A DNA stretch of 64,000 bases, from positions 2,852,001 through 2,916,000 of the forward strand of contig JADKGW010000001.1 in the NCBI GenBank assembly GCA_016722075.1. The letters are read 5' to 3'. The translations under genes were made by a program, and so were the position numbers. The notes beneath the pieces are model-generated. The model had not been told where the DNA came from and ran no database searches. It saw only the letters and a list, made by a program, of their open reading frames with translations. Below are positions 45,183 to 53,448 of the stretch, piece after piece (within the stretch, counting starts at the first letter, position 1; the number at the start of each line of letters is the position of its first letter). The DNA comes from Candidatus Kouleothrix ribensis. Lineage in GTDB: Bacteria; Chloroflexota; Chloroflexia; Chloroflexales; Roseiflexaceae.

Positions 45183-46505
45183 TTAAGAAAGTGGCAAAGA
45201 CGTGTGACTATCGGAAGCAGAATCTTCGGTTCTTTTCACAGTATATAACACACCTGCAACGATAGCTGTCCAGAAAAAATTACAAGTCAAGTAATAAATG
45301 GCAACGAAAGAAAACCCCGCTAGAATATATGCAGTTATTGGAAAAAAGAAATCACCTTTTCTCTTCCACCCTTGTTGCAATACTAATATTAAAGTAGAAC
45401 AATAAAGGGCAAATCCTACAAACCCATATTCATATAAAACTGTAACGTAATTATTATCTATAGTATTCATTTGGCCTATACCCAGACTATAAACGGAATT
45501 AACCGATGACTTAATGCCGCTACCGAATATCATCCCAACCAAGTCATTCTTCCAAAAAAAATTACTCAATGCCCAGACAGCCATATCGTACCTTAATGTT
45601 ATATTCTGAGGATCTCTATAAATTAATCTTTCGTTAATATCGTAAAATGAAATTTGATCATACATGCTGATATATATTACACAACAAACGATAGATATCA
45701 AGATCATAAGAAAAATATTAATCGATTTTCGCCATATTTTCATCTCAACAAGAATAATAACGGCAAACATAATCACAGATGTGCGAGATTGTGTTAACAA
45801 ACATGCAGTGAAGATCATTGATAATATTACAATGCGCATAAATGCGTTTTTTAGGCGAAAAACAAAAGGCATTGTTAAAACTAACGCAACAGAGTAAACT
45901 ATAGGATTACCGAGAGTACCCAGCACTCTATGATCACTTCGACTGATTTCATATGACATTCTATCATAATCATATCTCGTGTATGTTGAGTAATAAAATG
46001 GCAATATAAACTGAAATAAACCTTCAATTACACCTATTCCTGCGGAAATCAGCGTTATTGAACAAATTATTTTAACAAACCCTTTCATAAATCCACGTTC
46101 AAATAAATAATACACGATTATCAAATTAAGACAAAATGACGAAATATACGATATCATTACATATATTCCAGCCTCAAAATCAGGTGAAATCAACAAAGTA
46201 ACAAACATCGACAATATAAAAGTGAACTGACACAACAAATAATCTTTACATGATCTAAACCAGATATTACTACCAGATTCAATATAAATAATCACGAAGC
46301 AAGCCAAACTTGTAATTATAGACATATTTACCGGATAACCGACAATATTAATTGCCGGAAATCCTCTTTCGATAGGCAAAAGCAAATTCACCGCACAAAG
46401 AACAATTGAAATAACACTATAAGCCAATCTTTGCACAAATGTTAAATGTGTAGCTCTAACAGAATAGTCTGATTTACTAGCTTCGTAAAATGATAAGTAT
46501 TTCAT
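45183..46505 (-). CDS. wzy: O-antigen/capsule polymerase-like membrane protein (Wzy type)
   Basis: 440 residues with about 11-12 hydrophobic helices and a large external loop around 280-330 (YDRMSYEISRSDHRVLGTLGNP and YDMAVWALSNFFWKNDLVGMIFGSG). The pattern RSDHRVLGTLGNPI followed by FGSGIKSS fits the O-antigen ligase/polymerase superfamily. As a single copy between Wzx and GT genes it is best called the Wzy polymerase, joining repeat units on the outer face of the membrane. It is strongly AT-rich, the most foreign-looking gene of the locus. ATG 46505 overlaps the upstream GT2 stop by 4 nt. The symbol rests on topology and context, since Wzy sequences are poorly conserved. Confidence 0.78.
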   Translation of the reverse strand: MKYLSFYEASKSDYSVRATHLTFVQRLAYSVISIVLCAVNLLLPIERGFPAINIVGYPVNMSIITSLACFVIIYIESGSNIWFRSCKDYLLCQFTFILSMFVTLLISPDFEAGIYVMISYISSFCLNLIIVYYLFERGFMKGFVKIICSITLISAGIGVIEGLFQFILPFYYSTYTRYDYDRMSYEISRSDHRVLGTLGNPIVYSVALVLTMPFVFRLKNAFMRIVILSMIFTACLLTQSRTSVIMFAVIILVEMKIWRKSINIFLMILISIVCCVIYISMYDQISFYDINERLIYRDPQNITLRYDMAVWALSNFFWKNDLVGMIFGSGIKSSVNSVYSLGIGQMNTIDNNYVTVLYEYGFVGFALYCSTLILVLQQGWKRKGDFFFPITAYILAGFSFVAIYYLTCNFFWTAIVAGVLYTVKRTEDSASDSHTSLPLS

Positions 46506-47353
46506 GAGCTATACCCCTGTCGTTTGTAGTACCTCTTTAACCTTTGAGCAGCAGATCTACTCCCTTCTGTCCTTACAATCGAGATAAACTCCAAGATCAT
46601 GGCGCGGATAGATAATATTCTGCGGATAAGTAGATATATATTATAATTAACCTTATTTCTGCGGCATAATTCGTAATGCTCTTTAAGAATGGTCGCTGTT
46701 TTCGTTGTCCGTGTGATTTGAGTACTGTGGATTCTAATTCTGGAGAGAGGTTGAGGTATGTAGCCGATCTCCTTGCTCTGCTCCGCAAGACGGACGATCC
46801 AGTCCCAATCACCAACATGCCTAAGATTATGATCAAACCATAGTTGCTGCCTAAGAATAAGATCTCGTGAGACGAATAGCGAACAATGCTGAATGAAGAG
46901 GTAATAGCGCAGTAAGTGAGCTGGATAGCGCCCTGTAATGTCAGTTTGATAAGGGAATAGATCACCAGAGGCATTCATTCTTAAAGTCTTACCATAGATC
47001 ATATCGCAGCCTGGATGCTTTCCGAAATATTGTGCAACTACGGATAGTGTATTAGGCATGTATACATCATCCGAGCTGATAACGCCTACAAGAACACCCT
47101 TAGCAGCCGCAAGAGCCTCATTCTGTGAGGCGTATTGCCCACGATTCTCCCGGCTCCACCAACGTAGATGCGGGTATTTTTGCAGTATTTCGACCGTTTT
47201 CCCTTCATCATCCGAACCGTCATCGATGATGATATGTTCAAAGTTGGGATAGCCTTGGCTCAAAACGCTCAGAATCAAGTGCTCCAAATAAGGCGCACCA
47301 TTTTTTACTGCTGTAATAATTGAGATTAGCGGCTGATCCTGCATGGTTTTCAT
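46502..47353 (-). CDS. GT2-family glycosyltransferase
   Basis: 283 residues from ATG 47353, which overlaps the Wzx stop by one base (TAATG). GT-A fold: PLISIITAVKNGAPYLEHLILSVL, FEHIIIDDGSDDEGKT, the DXD-like SSDDVYM, and HVGDWDWIVRLAE as the catalytic-base region, followed by a basic C-terminal helix (RLKRYYKRQGYSS) likely to touch the membrane. It adds a sugar to the repeat unit; substrate is unknown. It is translationally coupled to Wzx upstream and Wzy downstream, so the three belong to one operon. Confidence 0.88.
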   Translation of the reverse strand: MKTMQDQPLISIITAVKNGAPYLEHLILSVLSQGYPNFEHIIIDDGSDDEGKTVEILQKYPHLRWWSRENRGQYASQNEALAAAKGVLVGVISSDDVYMPNTLSVVAQYFGKHPGCDMIYGKTLRMNASGDLFPYQTDITGRYPAHLLRYYLFIQHCSLFVSRDLILRQQLWFDHNLRHVGDWDWIVRLAEQSKEIGYIPQPLSRIRIHSTQITRTTKTATILKEHYELCRRNKVNYNIYLLIRRILSIRAMILEFISIVRTEGSRSAAQRLKRYYKRQGYSS

Positions 47354-48660
47354 TAAGTACTCGTCTTGGATGGTAGTTTCAAGCACATTCCCAAGAGAAT
47401 GGCAAACACAAGACTGTAGCAAATAACGGAGCTGATAGCCGCTCCTAACATTCCGATACGCGGAAGCAGCAACGCAAGGCTTATGAGTGTGCTGATAAGT
47501 CCAATGGTCTCTGCCAAGCTTACGTGTGCAGGAACCCCAAGCCCACGAAGACCATCACTCAGAATATAGTTGCATCCCAAAATGACTGTACCTGGTACGA
47601 GAATTATGGCTGGTAACACAGAGAGACTGAACTTAGCCCCGAAAACCAAAGGTATCAGCACTGGAGCACTGAGAATCATGAGCAATGCCAATGTTACAGA
47701 GATGAACAGGTTAATCTTCAGCGTGTGCAAGATGGCTTGTCGGGCCTTGTTGGCTGACAAGCGAGCAACTTGCGGAAAGAGGGTATTTGCGAAAGCACCT
47801 GACAGTGGAAATAGAAGTGTTGCATATGAGACACCGACTGCATATAGGCCAATATCTCCCGAGGTTAAAAACAAACTCATAATGAATTGATCAATTCGAG
47901 CATTTGTCATCCAGGAAAGGCTACCGATGTACGACTTTAAACCATATTTAAGCAAATCTTTTACCAATATCGTGTTTAGCGATAAATTTATCGGCAGTGA
48001 AACGGCATATGCAACAAATGAACCGGTAGTAGTAATAAACTGTGTTGCCAGAAGCAAAGAAATCAAGGAAATCGAGGACGAGGATTTAAGACCGAACGCT
48101 AGAAATATAGCTAGTATGTACGCAATCGCCGAGCATAGTCTTATACTGTTCGATAAGCGAAATTTTTGAGTCCCTTGTGCGATTGTGGCCAAATAGGTTG
48201 TAGCAAGACTCATAGGGATGGAGCCAAGATAGAGTTTCACAGCTAGTGATGCAGTACCTTGCGAGGCATCGAAAAGAAGCTGGGCAAGGAGATATCCGAC
48301 TAGACAAATTACAATACTTTGGAATACGAGTAAGGTCATCGCAGCAAAAAACAAGTCTTTGCAGAATTTTGGCGATTGAGCTGCAAAATAGATTAGCGCT
48401 TGAGGGAGTCCAAGCGAGGCTATAGTCCCAAGCAAAGCTGCCCAGACAATAGCAGTAGCTAACTCACCCCGACCGGTCGGTGCCAGCATTCTCGCCGTTA
48501 GAATACCGCCAAGAGCATTAATCAGAGTAATGCTGAGATTATTTCCTGTAGTTATAAGGACATCACGACTATGTTGCGTGCGCATCATACCCTTCAGGCG
48601 GTTCGAAAGCACGTTAATTGCTGAAAAATTACTCATGATTTTAAGTGAATTTCTCCACAC
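47353..48660 (-). CDS. wzx: Polysaccharide repeat-unit flippase (Wzx/MOP superfamily)
   Basis: 435 residues. I use GTG 48660, 3 nt after AGGAGG; ATG 48636 is the alternative. Twelve or more membrane helices follow the MOP-flippase pattern: TTGNNLSITLINALGGILTARML at the start, LAPTGRGELATAIVW, and ARIDQFIMSLFLTSGDIGLYAVGVSYATLLFPL in the middle. It moves undecaprenyl-linked repeat units across the inner membrane to Wzy. Function is well supported by family and by neighbours Wzy, Wzz and the GTs. Codon use is AT-rich like the rest of the locus core. Confidence 0.88.
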   Translation of the reverse strand: MWRNSLKIMSNFSAINVLSNRLKGMMRTQHSRDVLITTGNNLSITLINALGGILTARMLAPTGRGELATAIVWAALLGTIASLGLPQALIYFAAQSPKFCKDLFFAAMTLLVFQSIVICLVGYLLAQLLFDASQGTASLAVKLYLGSIPMSLATTYLATIAQGTQKFRLSNSIRLCSAIAYILAIFLAFGLKSSSSISLISLLLATQFITTTGSFVAYAVSLPINLSLNTILVKDLLKYGLKSYIGSLSWMTNARIDQFIMSLFLTSGDIGLYAVGVSYATLLFPLSGAFANTLFPQVARLSANKARQAILHTLKINLFISVTLALLMILSAPVLIPLVFGAKFSLSVLPAIILVPGTVILGCNYILSDGLRGLGVPAHVSLAETIGLISTLISLALLLPRIGMLGAAISSVICYSLVFAILLGMCLKLPSKTST

Positions 48661-48741
48661 TTACCTCCTCTTATTTGCCAACTGTGTGTAAAGCATATAC
48701 GCTGCCTCGATTATTGGTTGGTGATTTCCTTACTTGCTGAC

Positions 48742-50040
48742 CTATCTAACCCTTATGACATTGCGTGTATCAACAAACAACACCTTTGATTCACGTATAA
48801 TCGTCCAATCATAATTTGAATGATTCGTCACAACTACAACACAATCAACATCCCCCAATGCTGACCTTAAATCATGCACACCTTCCATGGCCAACCCATC
48901 ATACTTGAACGCCGGCACGTGCGGGTCGTGGTAGCTCACCACAGCGCCCTTTTCCTTCAGCAAATGAATAATATCCAGCGCGGGCGACTCGCGCATGTCG
49001 CTGACGTCTTTCTTGTAGGCCACGCCCAGCACCAGGATGCCGCTGCCCTTGAGCGGCTTACCAGCGTCGTTGAGCGCGTCCTGCACCTTCTGCACCCAGT
49101 AGCGCGGCATGCCAGTGTTGATCTCGTTGGCCAGCTCGATGAAGCGCGCATTGTAGTTCAGCGTGCGCAGCTTCCACGAGAGGTACAGCGGGTCGATCGG
49201 GATGCAGTGGCCGCCCAGCCCTGGGCCGGGCGTGAACTTCATAAAGCCGAACGGCTTGGTCGCGGCCGCCTCGATGATCTCCCACGCGTCTAGCCCGAGC
49301 TTGTCGCACATCAGCAGCACTTCGTTAGCCAGGCCGATGTTGATCGCGCGGAAGGTGTTCTCGAGCAGCTTGGCCATCTCGGCCGCCTCGGGCGACGACA
49401 CCGGCACCACCCGCTCGATCGCGCTCTCGTACAGTGCGCGGCCGGCACGCAGGCAGGCCGGCGTCACGCCGCCCATCACCTTCGGCGTGTTGCGCGTGGT
49501 CCAATCGGTTCGGCCGGGGTCGACCCGCTCGGGCGAAAAGCACAGGAAGAAAGCCTCGCCCACTCGCAGCTGCGCGCCGTTCTCGTGCAAACGCGGCAGG
49601 ATGATCTCGCTAGTGGTGCCGGGGTAGGTCGTGCTCTCAAGCACGATCAGCATGCCAGGGTGCAAATAGCGCGCCAGCTCGTCGGCGACATTCACAATAT
49701 ACGAAATATCCGGGTCGCCGGTCTTGTTCAGCGGCGTCGGCACGCAGATGCTCACGGCATCGCAGCGCGCCAGCTCGGCGAAGTCGCTGGTCGCCGCCAG
49801 CCGGCCCTCGGCCACCAGCGGGCGCAGCCGCTCGGCCGGGATGTCCTCGATATACGACTCGCCGCGGCCGATTGCGTCGACCTTGCGCGCGTCAAGGTCG
49901 ATCCCAAGCACCTGGTGACCGGCCTCGGCAAACACCACCGCCAGCGGCAGGCCGACATAGCCCAGGCCAATCACGCCGATCAGCGCCTGGCGCTGCTCAA
50001 TCTTTTCGAGCAGGGTTGGCAACGCATCATGTAAGCTCAT
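48742..50040 (-). CDS. UDP-sugar 6-dehydrogenase (WbpA/WecC/TviB type), mosaic gene
   Basis: 432 residues from ATG 50040 with GGAG at 8 nt. It oxidises a UDP-HexNAc at C6 with NAD. N-terminal Rossmann fold: LIGVIGLGYVGLPLAVVFAEAG. Then VPTPLNKTGDPD, STTYPGTT, FSPERVDPG, NTFRAINIGLANEVLLM, TPGPGLGGHCIPIDP (active-site Cys in GGHCIP) and the C-terminal VLGVAYKKDVSDMRESP. The PERVDPG and NTPKVMGG motifs fit the UDP-GlcNAc/ManNAc 6-dehydrogenase group. The last about 45 codons (48742-48880) are AT-rich while the rest is GC-rich, so the gene spans a recombination boundary. The product should be a UDP-HexNAc uronic acid. Confidence 0.9.
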   Translation of the reverse strand: MSLHDALPTLLEKIEQRQALIGVIGLGYVGLPLAVVFAEAGHQVLGIDLDARKVDAIGRGESYIEDIPAERLRPLVAEGRLAATSDFAELARCDAVSICVPTPLNKTGDPDISYIVNVADELARYLHPGMLIVLESTTYPGTTSEIILPRLHENGAQLRVGEAFFLCFSPERVDPGRTDWTTRNTPKVMGGVTPACLRAGRALYESAIERVVPVSSPEAAEMAKLLENTFRAINIGLANEVLLMCDKLGLDAWEIIEAAATKPFGFMKFTPGPGLGGHCIPIDPLYLSWKLRTLNYNARFIELANEINTGMPRYWVQKVQDALNDAGKPLKGSGILVLGVAYKKDVSDMRESPALDIIHLLKEKGAVVSYHDPHVPAFKYDGLAMEGVHDLRSALGDVDCVVVVTNHSNYDWTIIRESKVLFVDTRNVIRVR

Positions 50041-50245
50041 TATTCGATCTCCAAGCGGCACGTTTCCGTATCAGATGCGGGCGCGATCATAGACCAGCAT
50101 ATTCGGCTCAAGCCGGCGCACCGCTGCGCGGCCGCTCGTCCGCCCGAGGCACCATTCCCAGCCCGCTTCAGCGGGCGTCGCCTGGTAGCGCGGCGGCTTC
50201 AGCCCCGCGCGTCGCCCCGCACGTCGCGCCACATGTGGCCCGCGC

Positions 50246-52060
50246 TCAAAACGCACCGGCGCCCGGCGCGATCACCGTGACATTCTCGGCGCCGGAAGCT
50301 GCGCTGCCGGTGCTATGATCATTGGCCGTGCCGCCCAGCTCGAGCGCCTGCGGCCTGGGGGCATCGAGATCGGGCGCGGCGGCGCCGAGCACCACCGGCG
50401 GCTCGATCACCACCGGCGCGGCAGCCGCCGGCGGCATAACCGCCTGGCCAGCGCGCTTGCGCCGCCGGCCCAGGCCAAACCAGCCACGCCGGCGGTTGCG
50501 CTCTTCGCTGTAGTAGTAGTAGTAGCTCTGCTGGCGGCCGCGCGGCATTGGCGCCTGGTTCAGCGCCACGCCCAGCAGGCGCGCGCCGGCCTGCGCGAAC
50601 TGCGCTTTCGCCCGCGCCAGCGCGCCCACGCGCGTGAAGTTTGCGCGCGCCACCAGCAGCGTGCCGTCGCACTTGCTCGCCAGCACCAGCGCGTCGGCGA
50701 ACACCAGCAGCGGCGGCGTGTCGAACAGCACAATGTCGGCCTGCGACCTGAGCGACTCGACCAGCTCGGCCATGCGCCGCGAGCTGAGCAGCTCGGCCGG
50801 GTTCGGCGGGATCGGCCCGCTCGACAGCAGCCACAGGTTCGGCACTGCGGTGGCTTGCAGGTACTCGCTGGCGCTGCCTGGCCCCGGCCGCAATAGCGCC
50901 GTGGTTACGCCGCGCTCGTTCGGCAGCCCCAGGATGCGGTGCAGCGTCGGCCGGCGCAGGTCGGCGTCGACCAGGATCACGCAGCGGCCTACTTCGGCCA
51001 GCGCCACCGCCAGGTTGGCGATCGTCGTGCTCTTGCCCTCCTCGGGGCTGCCGCTGGTTACCACCACCGCGCCCAGCGGCCCATCGATCGCCGTGAAGTC
51101 GAGGTTGATCCGCAGCATGCGGTAGGCCTCGGCGATCGGCGACTGCGGCTCGCGCAGCACCACCAGCTGGTCGGCCGGATCGCGCTGGGCAAACCGCCCG
51201 ATCGCGCCGAGCGACATCACACCCGAGAGTGTGGCGGCCTGCCCGGCCGACTTGACCCGATCGTCGAGGTATTCGATCAGGAACGCCAGCCCGAACCCCA
51301 GCAGCGCGCCGACGACCAGGCCAAGCAGGGTATTCACGGTAGTGCGCGGGCGCACCGGCGTAGCCTCGGGCCGCGCGGCCTCGGCCACGCTCAGGCTATC
51401 GGTGCTCTGCGCCTCGGCCAGCCGGATGTCGCCCAGACTCTTGAACAATGTCGCGTAGCTGTTGCGATACTGCGCCAGCAAGGTCTGCAGCCGGTCGCGC
51501 TCGGTCTCGTCGGCACTCGTGCCGGGCGATTTCAGCGCCGACAGGCCGGCCTGGGTGCGGTCGATGTCGAGCTGCACCTTGGCTAGCTCGCGCTCGAGGC
51601 CCTGGCGCGTATCGGTGTAGCGGCCGGCCTGCAGCGCCTGGTTCTGCTGGCCGAACACGCGCACGATCTCATTGGCCGTATCGGCCGCGCGCTGCGGGTC
51701 GCCGTCCTCGACCGTCAGCACGATCAGCTGGGTATCGCGCACCGGCGCAACGCTAACGCGCTTCGTCAGCGCCTCGGCATCGCCAGGCAGTGCCAGGTTA
51801 GCGATCACCGCCTCGAGCACCGGGCGCTTACGCATCAGCTCGGCGTAGGTCTTCGCCAGCCGCTCGCCCGTCAGCAATGCGCTATAGTCGGCCGACGAAT
51901 TGCCGCTGCGGGCCTGGTTGATCAGCAGCGAGATCGAGGACTGGTACACTGGCGCGGTGTTCGCGCTGACGGCATAGGCCGCGCCGCCGGCCAGCAGCGC
52001 GCACACGATAATCAGCCATAGCCAGCGCCAGATCAACCTGGCATATTGTCGGAGTTCCAT
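50246..52060 (-). CDS. Wzz chain-length regulator fused to BY-kinase (tyrosine autokinase)
   Basis: 604 residues from ATG 52060 with GGAAAG upstream; the frame is open further up but only through repeat DNA. Wzz domain: membrane helix about 11-31, periplasmic part to about 240 with a coiled coil (about 150-210), second helix 245-264. BY-kinase domain: Walker A SGSPEEGKSTT (337-346), Walker A' VILVDADLRRP, Walker B DIVLFDTPPL. The Tyr cluster SYYYYYS (512-518) is the autophosphorylation tail, followed by an Arg-rich stretch and an unusual 75-residue Ala/Pro-rich extension. It controls chain length and export with Wzy and Wzx. Confidence 0.92.
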   Translation of the reverse strand: MELRQYARLIWRWLWLIIVCALLAGGAAYAVSANTAPVYQSSISLLINQARSGNSSADYSALLTGERLAKTYAELMRKRPVLEAVIANLALPGDAEALTKRVSVAPVRDTQLIVLTVEDGDPQRAADTANEIVRVFGQQNQALQAGRYTDTRQGLERELAKVQLDIDRTQAGLSALKSPGTSADETERDRLQTLLAQYRNSYATLFKSLGDIRLAEAQSTDSLSVAEAARPEATPVRPRTTVNTLLGLVVGALLGFGLAFLIEYLDDRVKSAGQAATLSGVMSLGAIGRFAQRDPADQLVVLREPQSPIAEAYRMLRINLDFTAIDGPLGAVVVTSGSPEEGKSTTIANLAVALAEVGRCVILVDADLRRPTLHRILGLPNERGVTTALLRPGPGSASEYLQATAVPNLWLLSSGPIPPNPAELLSSRRMAELVESLRSQADIVLFDTPPLLVFADALVLASKCDGTLLVARANFTRVGALARAKAQFAQAGARLLGVALNQAPMPRGRQQSYYYYYSEERNRRRGWFGLGRRRKRAGQAVMPPAAAAPVVIEPPVVLGAAAPDLDAPRPQALELGGTANDHSTGSAASGAENVTVIAPGAGAF

Positions 52061-52129
52061 ACGCGCTTTCCTTAAAATGCTGCCGCCTGGTACCGGGATG
52101 CAGGCAATACGCCAGATGAATACAATAAG

Positions 52130-53440
52130 GATAACGGGCGCCCCCAGCGCCCCAATCGCCAGCGCCTCAGCGCGCCCCCTCGGGCGCGATAGATCGCGCC
52201 CCAGCGCGCCCCAATCGCCAGCCCGCCATGCCACAGCGTACGGGCGCGATATATCGCGCCCCAACGCGCCCCAACGAGCAGCGCCCCACTCGCGCCCCAA
52301 TCGCCAGCCCGCCATGCCACAGCGTACGGGCGCGATATATCGCGCCCCGATCGCGCCCTTAGCGCCAGCCCGCCCCGATCGCCAGCGCGCCCCCTCGGGC
52401 GCGATAGATCGCGCCCCCAATCGCGCCCCCAATCGCGCCCCAATCGCCAGCCCGCCATGCCACAGCGTACGGGCGCGATATATCGCGCCCCAGCCCGCCC
52501 CGATCGCCAGCGCGCCCCCTCGGGCGCGATAGATCGCGCCCAGCGCGCCCCCAGCGAGCAGCGATAGATCGCGCCCCCAGCGCCAGCGCGCCCCGCGAGC
52601 AGCGTACGGGCGCGATATATCGCGCCCCAGCGAGCAGCGATAGATCGCGCCCCCTCGGGCGCGATCTATCGCGCCTCTAGCGCCAGCCCGCTCCGATCGC
52701 CAGCGCGCCCCCTCGGGCGTGATATATCGCGCCCCCAATCGCCAGCGCGCCCCAGCGCCCCAATCGCGCCCCAATCGCCAGCCCGCCCCAGCGCCCCAAT
52801 CGCGCCCCAATCGCCAGCCCGCCCCGCGAGCAGCGTACGGGCGCGATATATCGCGCCCCAACGCGCCCCTCGGGCGCGATAGATCGCGCCCCCAGCGCGC
52901 CCCAGCGAGCAGCGATATATCGCGCCCCTAGCGCGCCCCCAGCGCCAGCCCGCCATGCCACAGCGTACGGGCGCGATATATCGCGCCCCAACGCGCCCCA
53001 ACGAGCAGCGCCCCAATCGCGCCCCAATCGCCAGCCCGCCATGCCACAGCGTACGGGCGCGATATATCGCGCCCCGATCGCGCCCTTAGCGCCAGCCCGC
53101 CCCGATCGCCAGCGCGCCCCCTCGGGCGTGATATATCGCGCCCCAATCGCCAGCGCGCCCCAATCGCGCCAATCGCGCCCCAATCGCGCCCCAATCGCGC
53201 CCCAATCGCGCCCCCAGCGCCCCAATCGCGCCCCAATCGCCAGCCCGCCCCCTCGGGCGCGATCTATCGCGCCCCAACGCGCCCCAACGAGCAGCGCCCC
53301 AATCGCGCCCCAATCGCGCCCCCTCGGGCAGCGATAGATCGCGCCCCCAGCGCCAGCCCGCCATACCACAGCGTACGGGCGCGATCTATCGCGCCCCAAC
53401 GCGCCCCAACGAGCAGCGCCCCAATCGCCAGCGCGCCCCA
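52130..53440. repeat. Array of about 20 palindromes (GGGCGCGATATATCGCGCCC family)
   Basis: About 1.3 kb between the DUF4012 stop and the BY-kinase leader. I count 20 cores of GCGAT(A/C)(T/G/A)ATCGCGCC type, 16 with a full GGGCG left arm. Eight carry the leader CAGCGTAC before the core, about nine carry CCCCTCGGG, and the others GAGCAGCGAT. Spacers are mosaics of AATCGCGCCCC, AATCGCCAGCCCGCC and CGCCATGCCACAG. Spacing is irregular (about 30-150 bp). Frames are open on both strands throughout because the modules contain no stop codons; I do not regard these as genes. Confidence 0.9.
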
Positions 53441-53448
53441 TGGCATCC

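Noticed and set aside
50246..52861. BY-kinase reading frame extending 267 codons upstream into the array
   Set aside because: The conserved Wzz N-terminus begins at MELRQYARLI (52060) with a ribosome site; the extension is pure repeat translation.
52130..53440. Chromosomal origin or parS cluster
   Set aside because: No DnaA-box or parS consensus, and no dnaA, parAB or replication gene in the window; the palindrome differs from known parS sites.
52677..53441. Long open frames on the minus strand through the palindrome array (repeats such as GARYIAPVRC and WGAIGAL)
   Set aside because: Several frames on both strands are open because the repeat modules lack stop codons. Module lengths are not multiples of three, and no ribosome site or non-repeat sequence is present.
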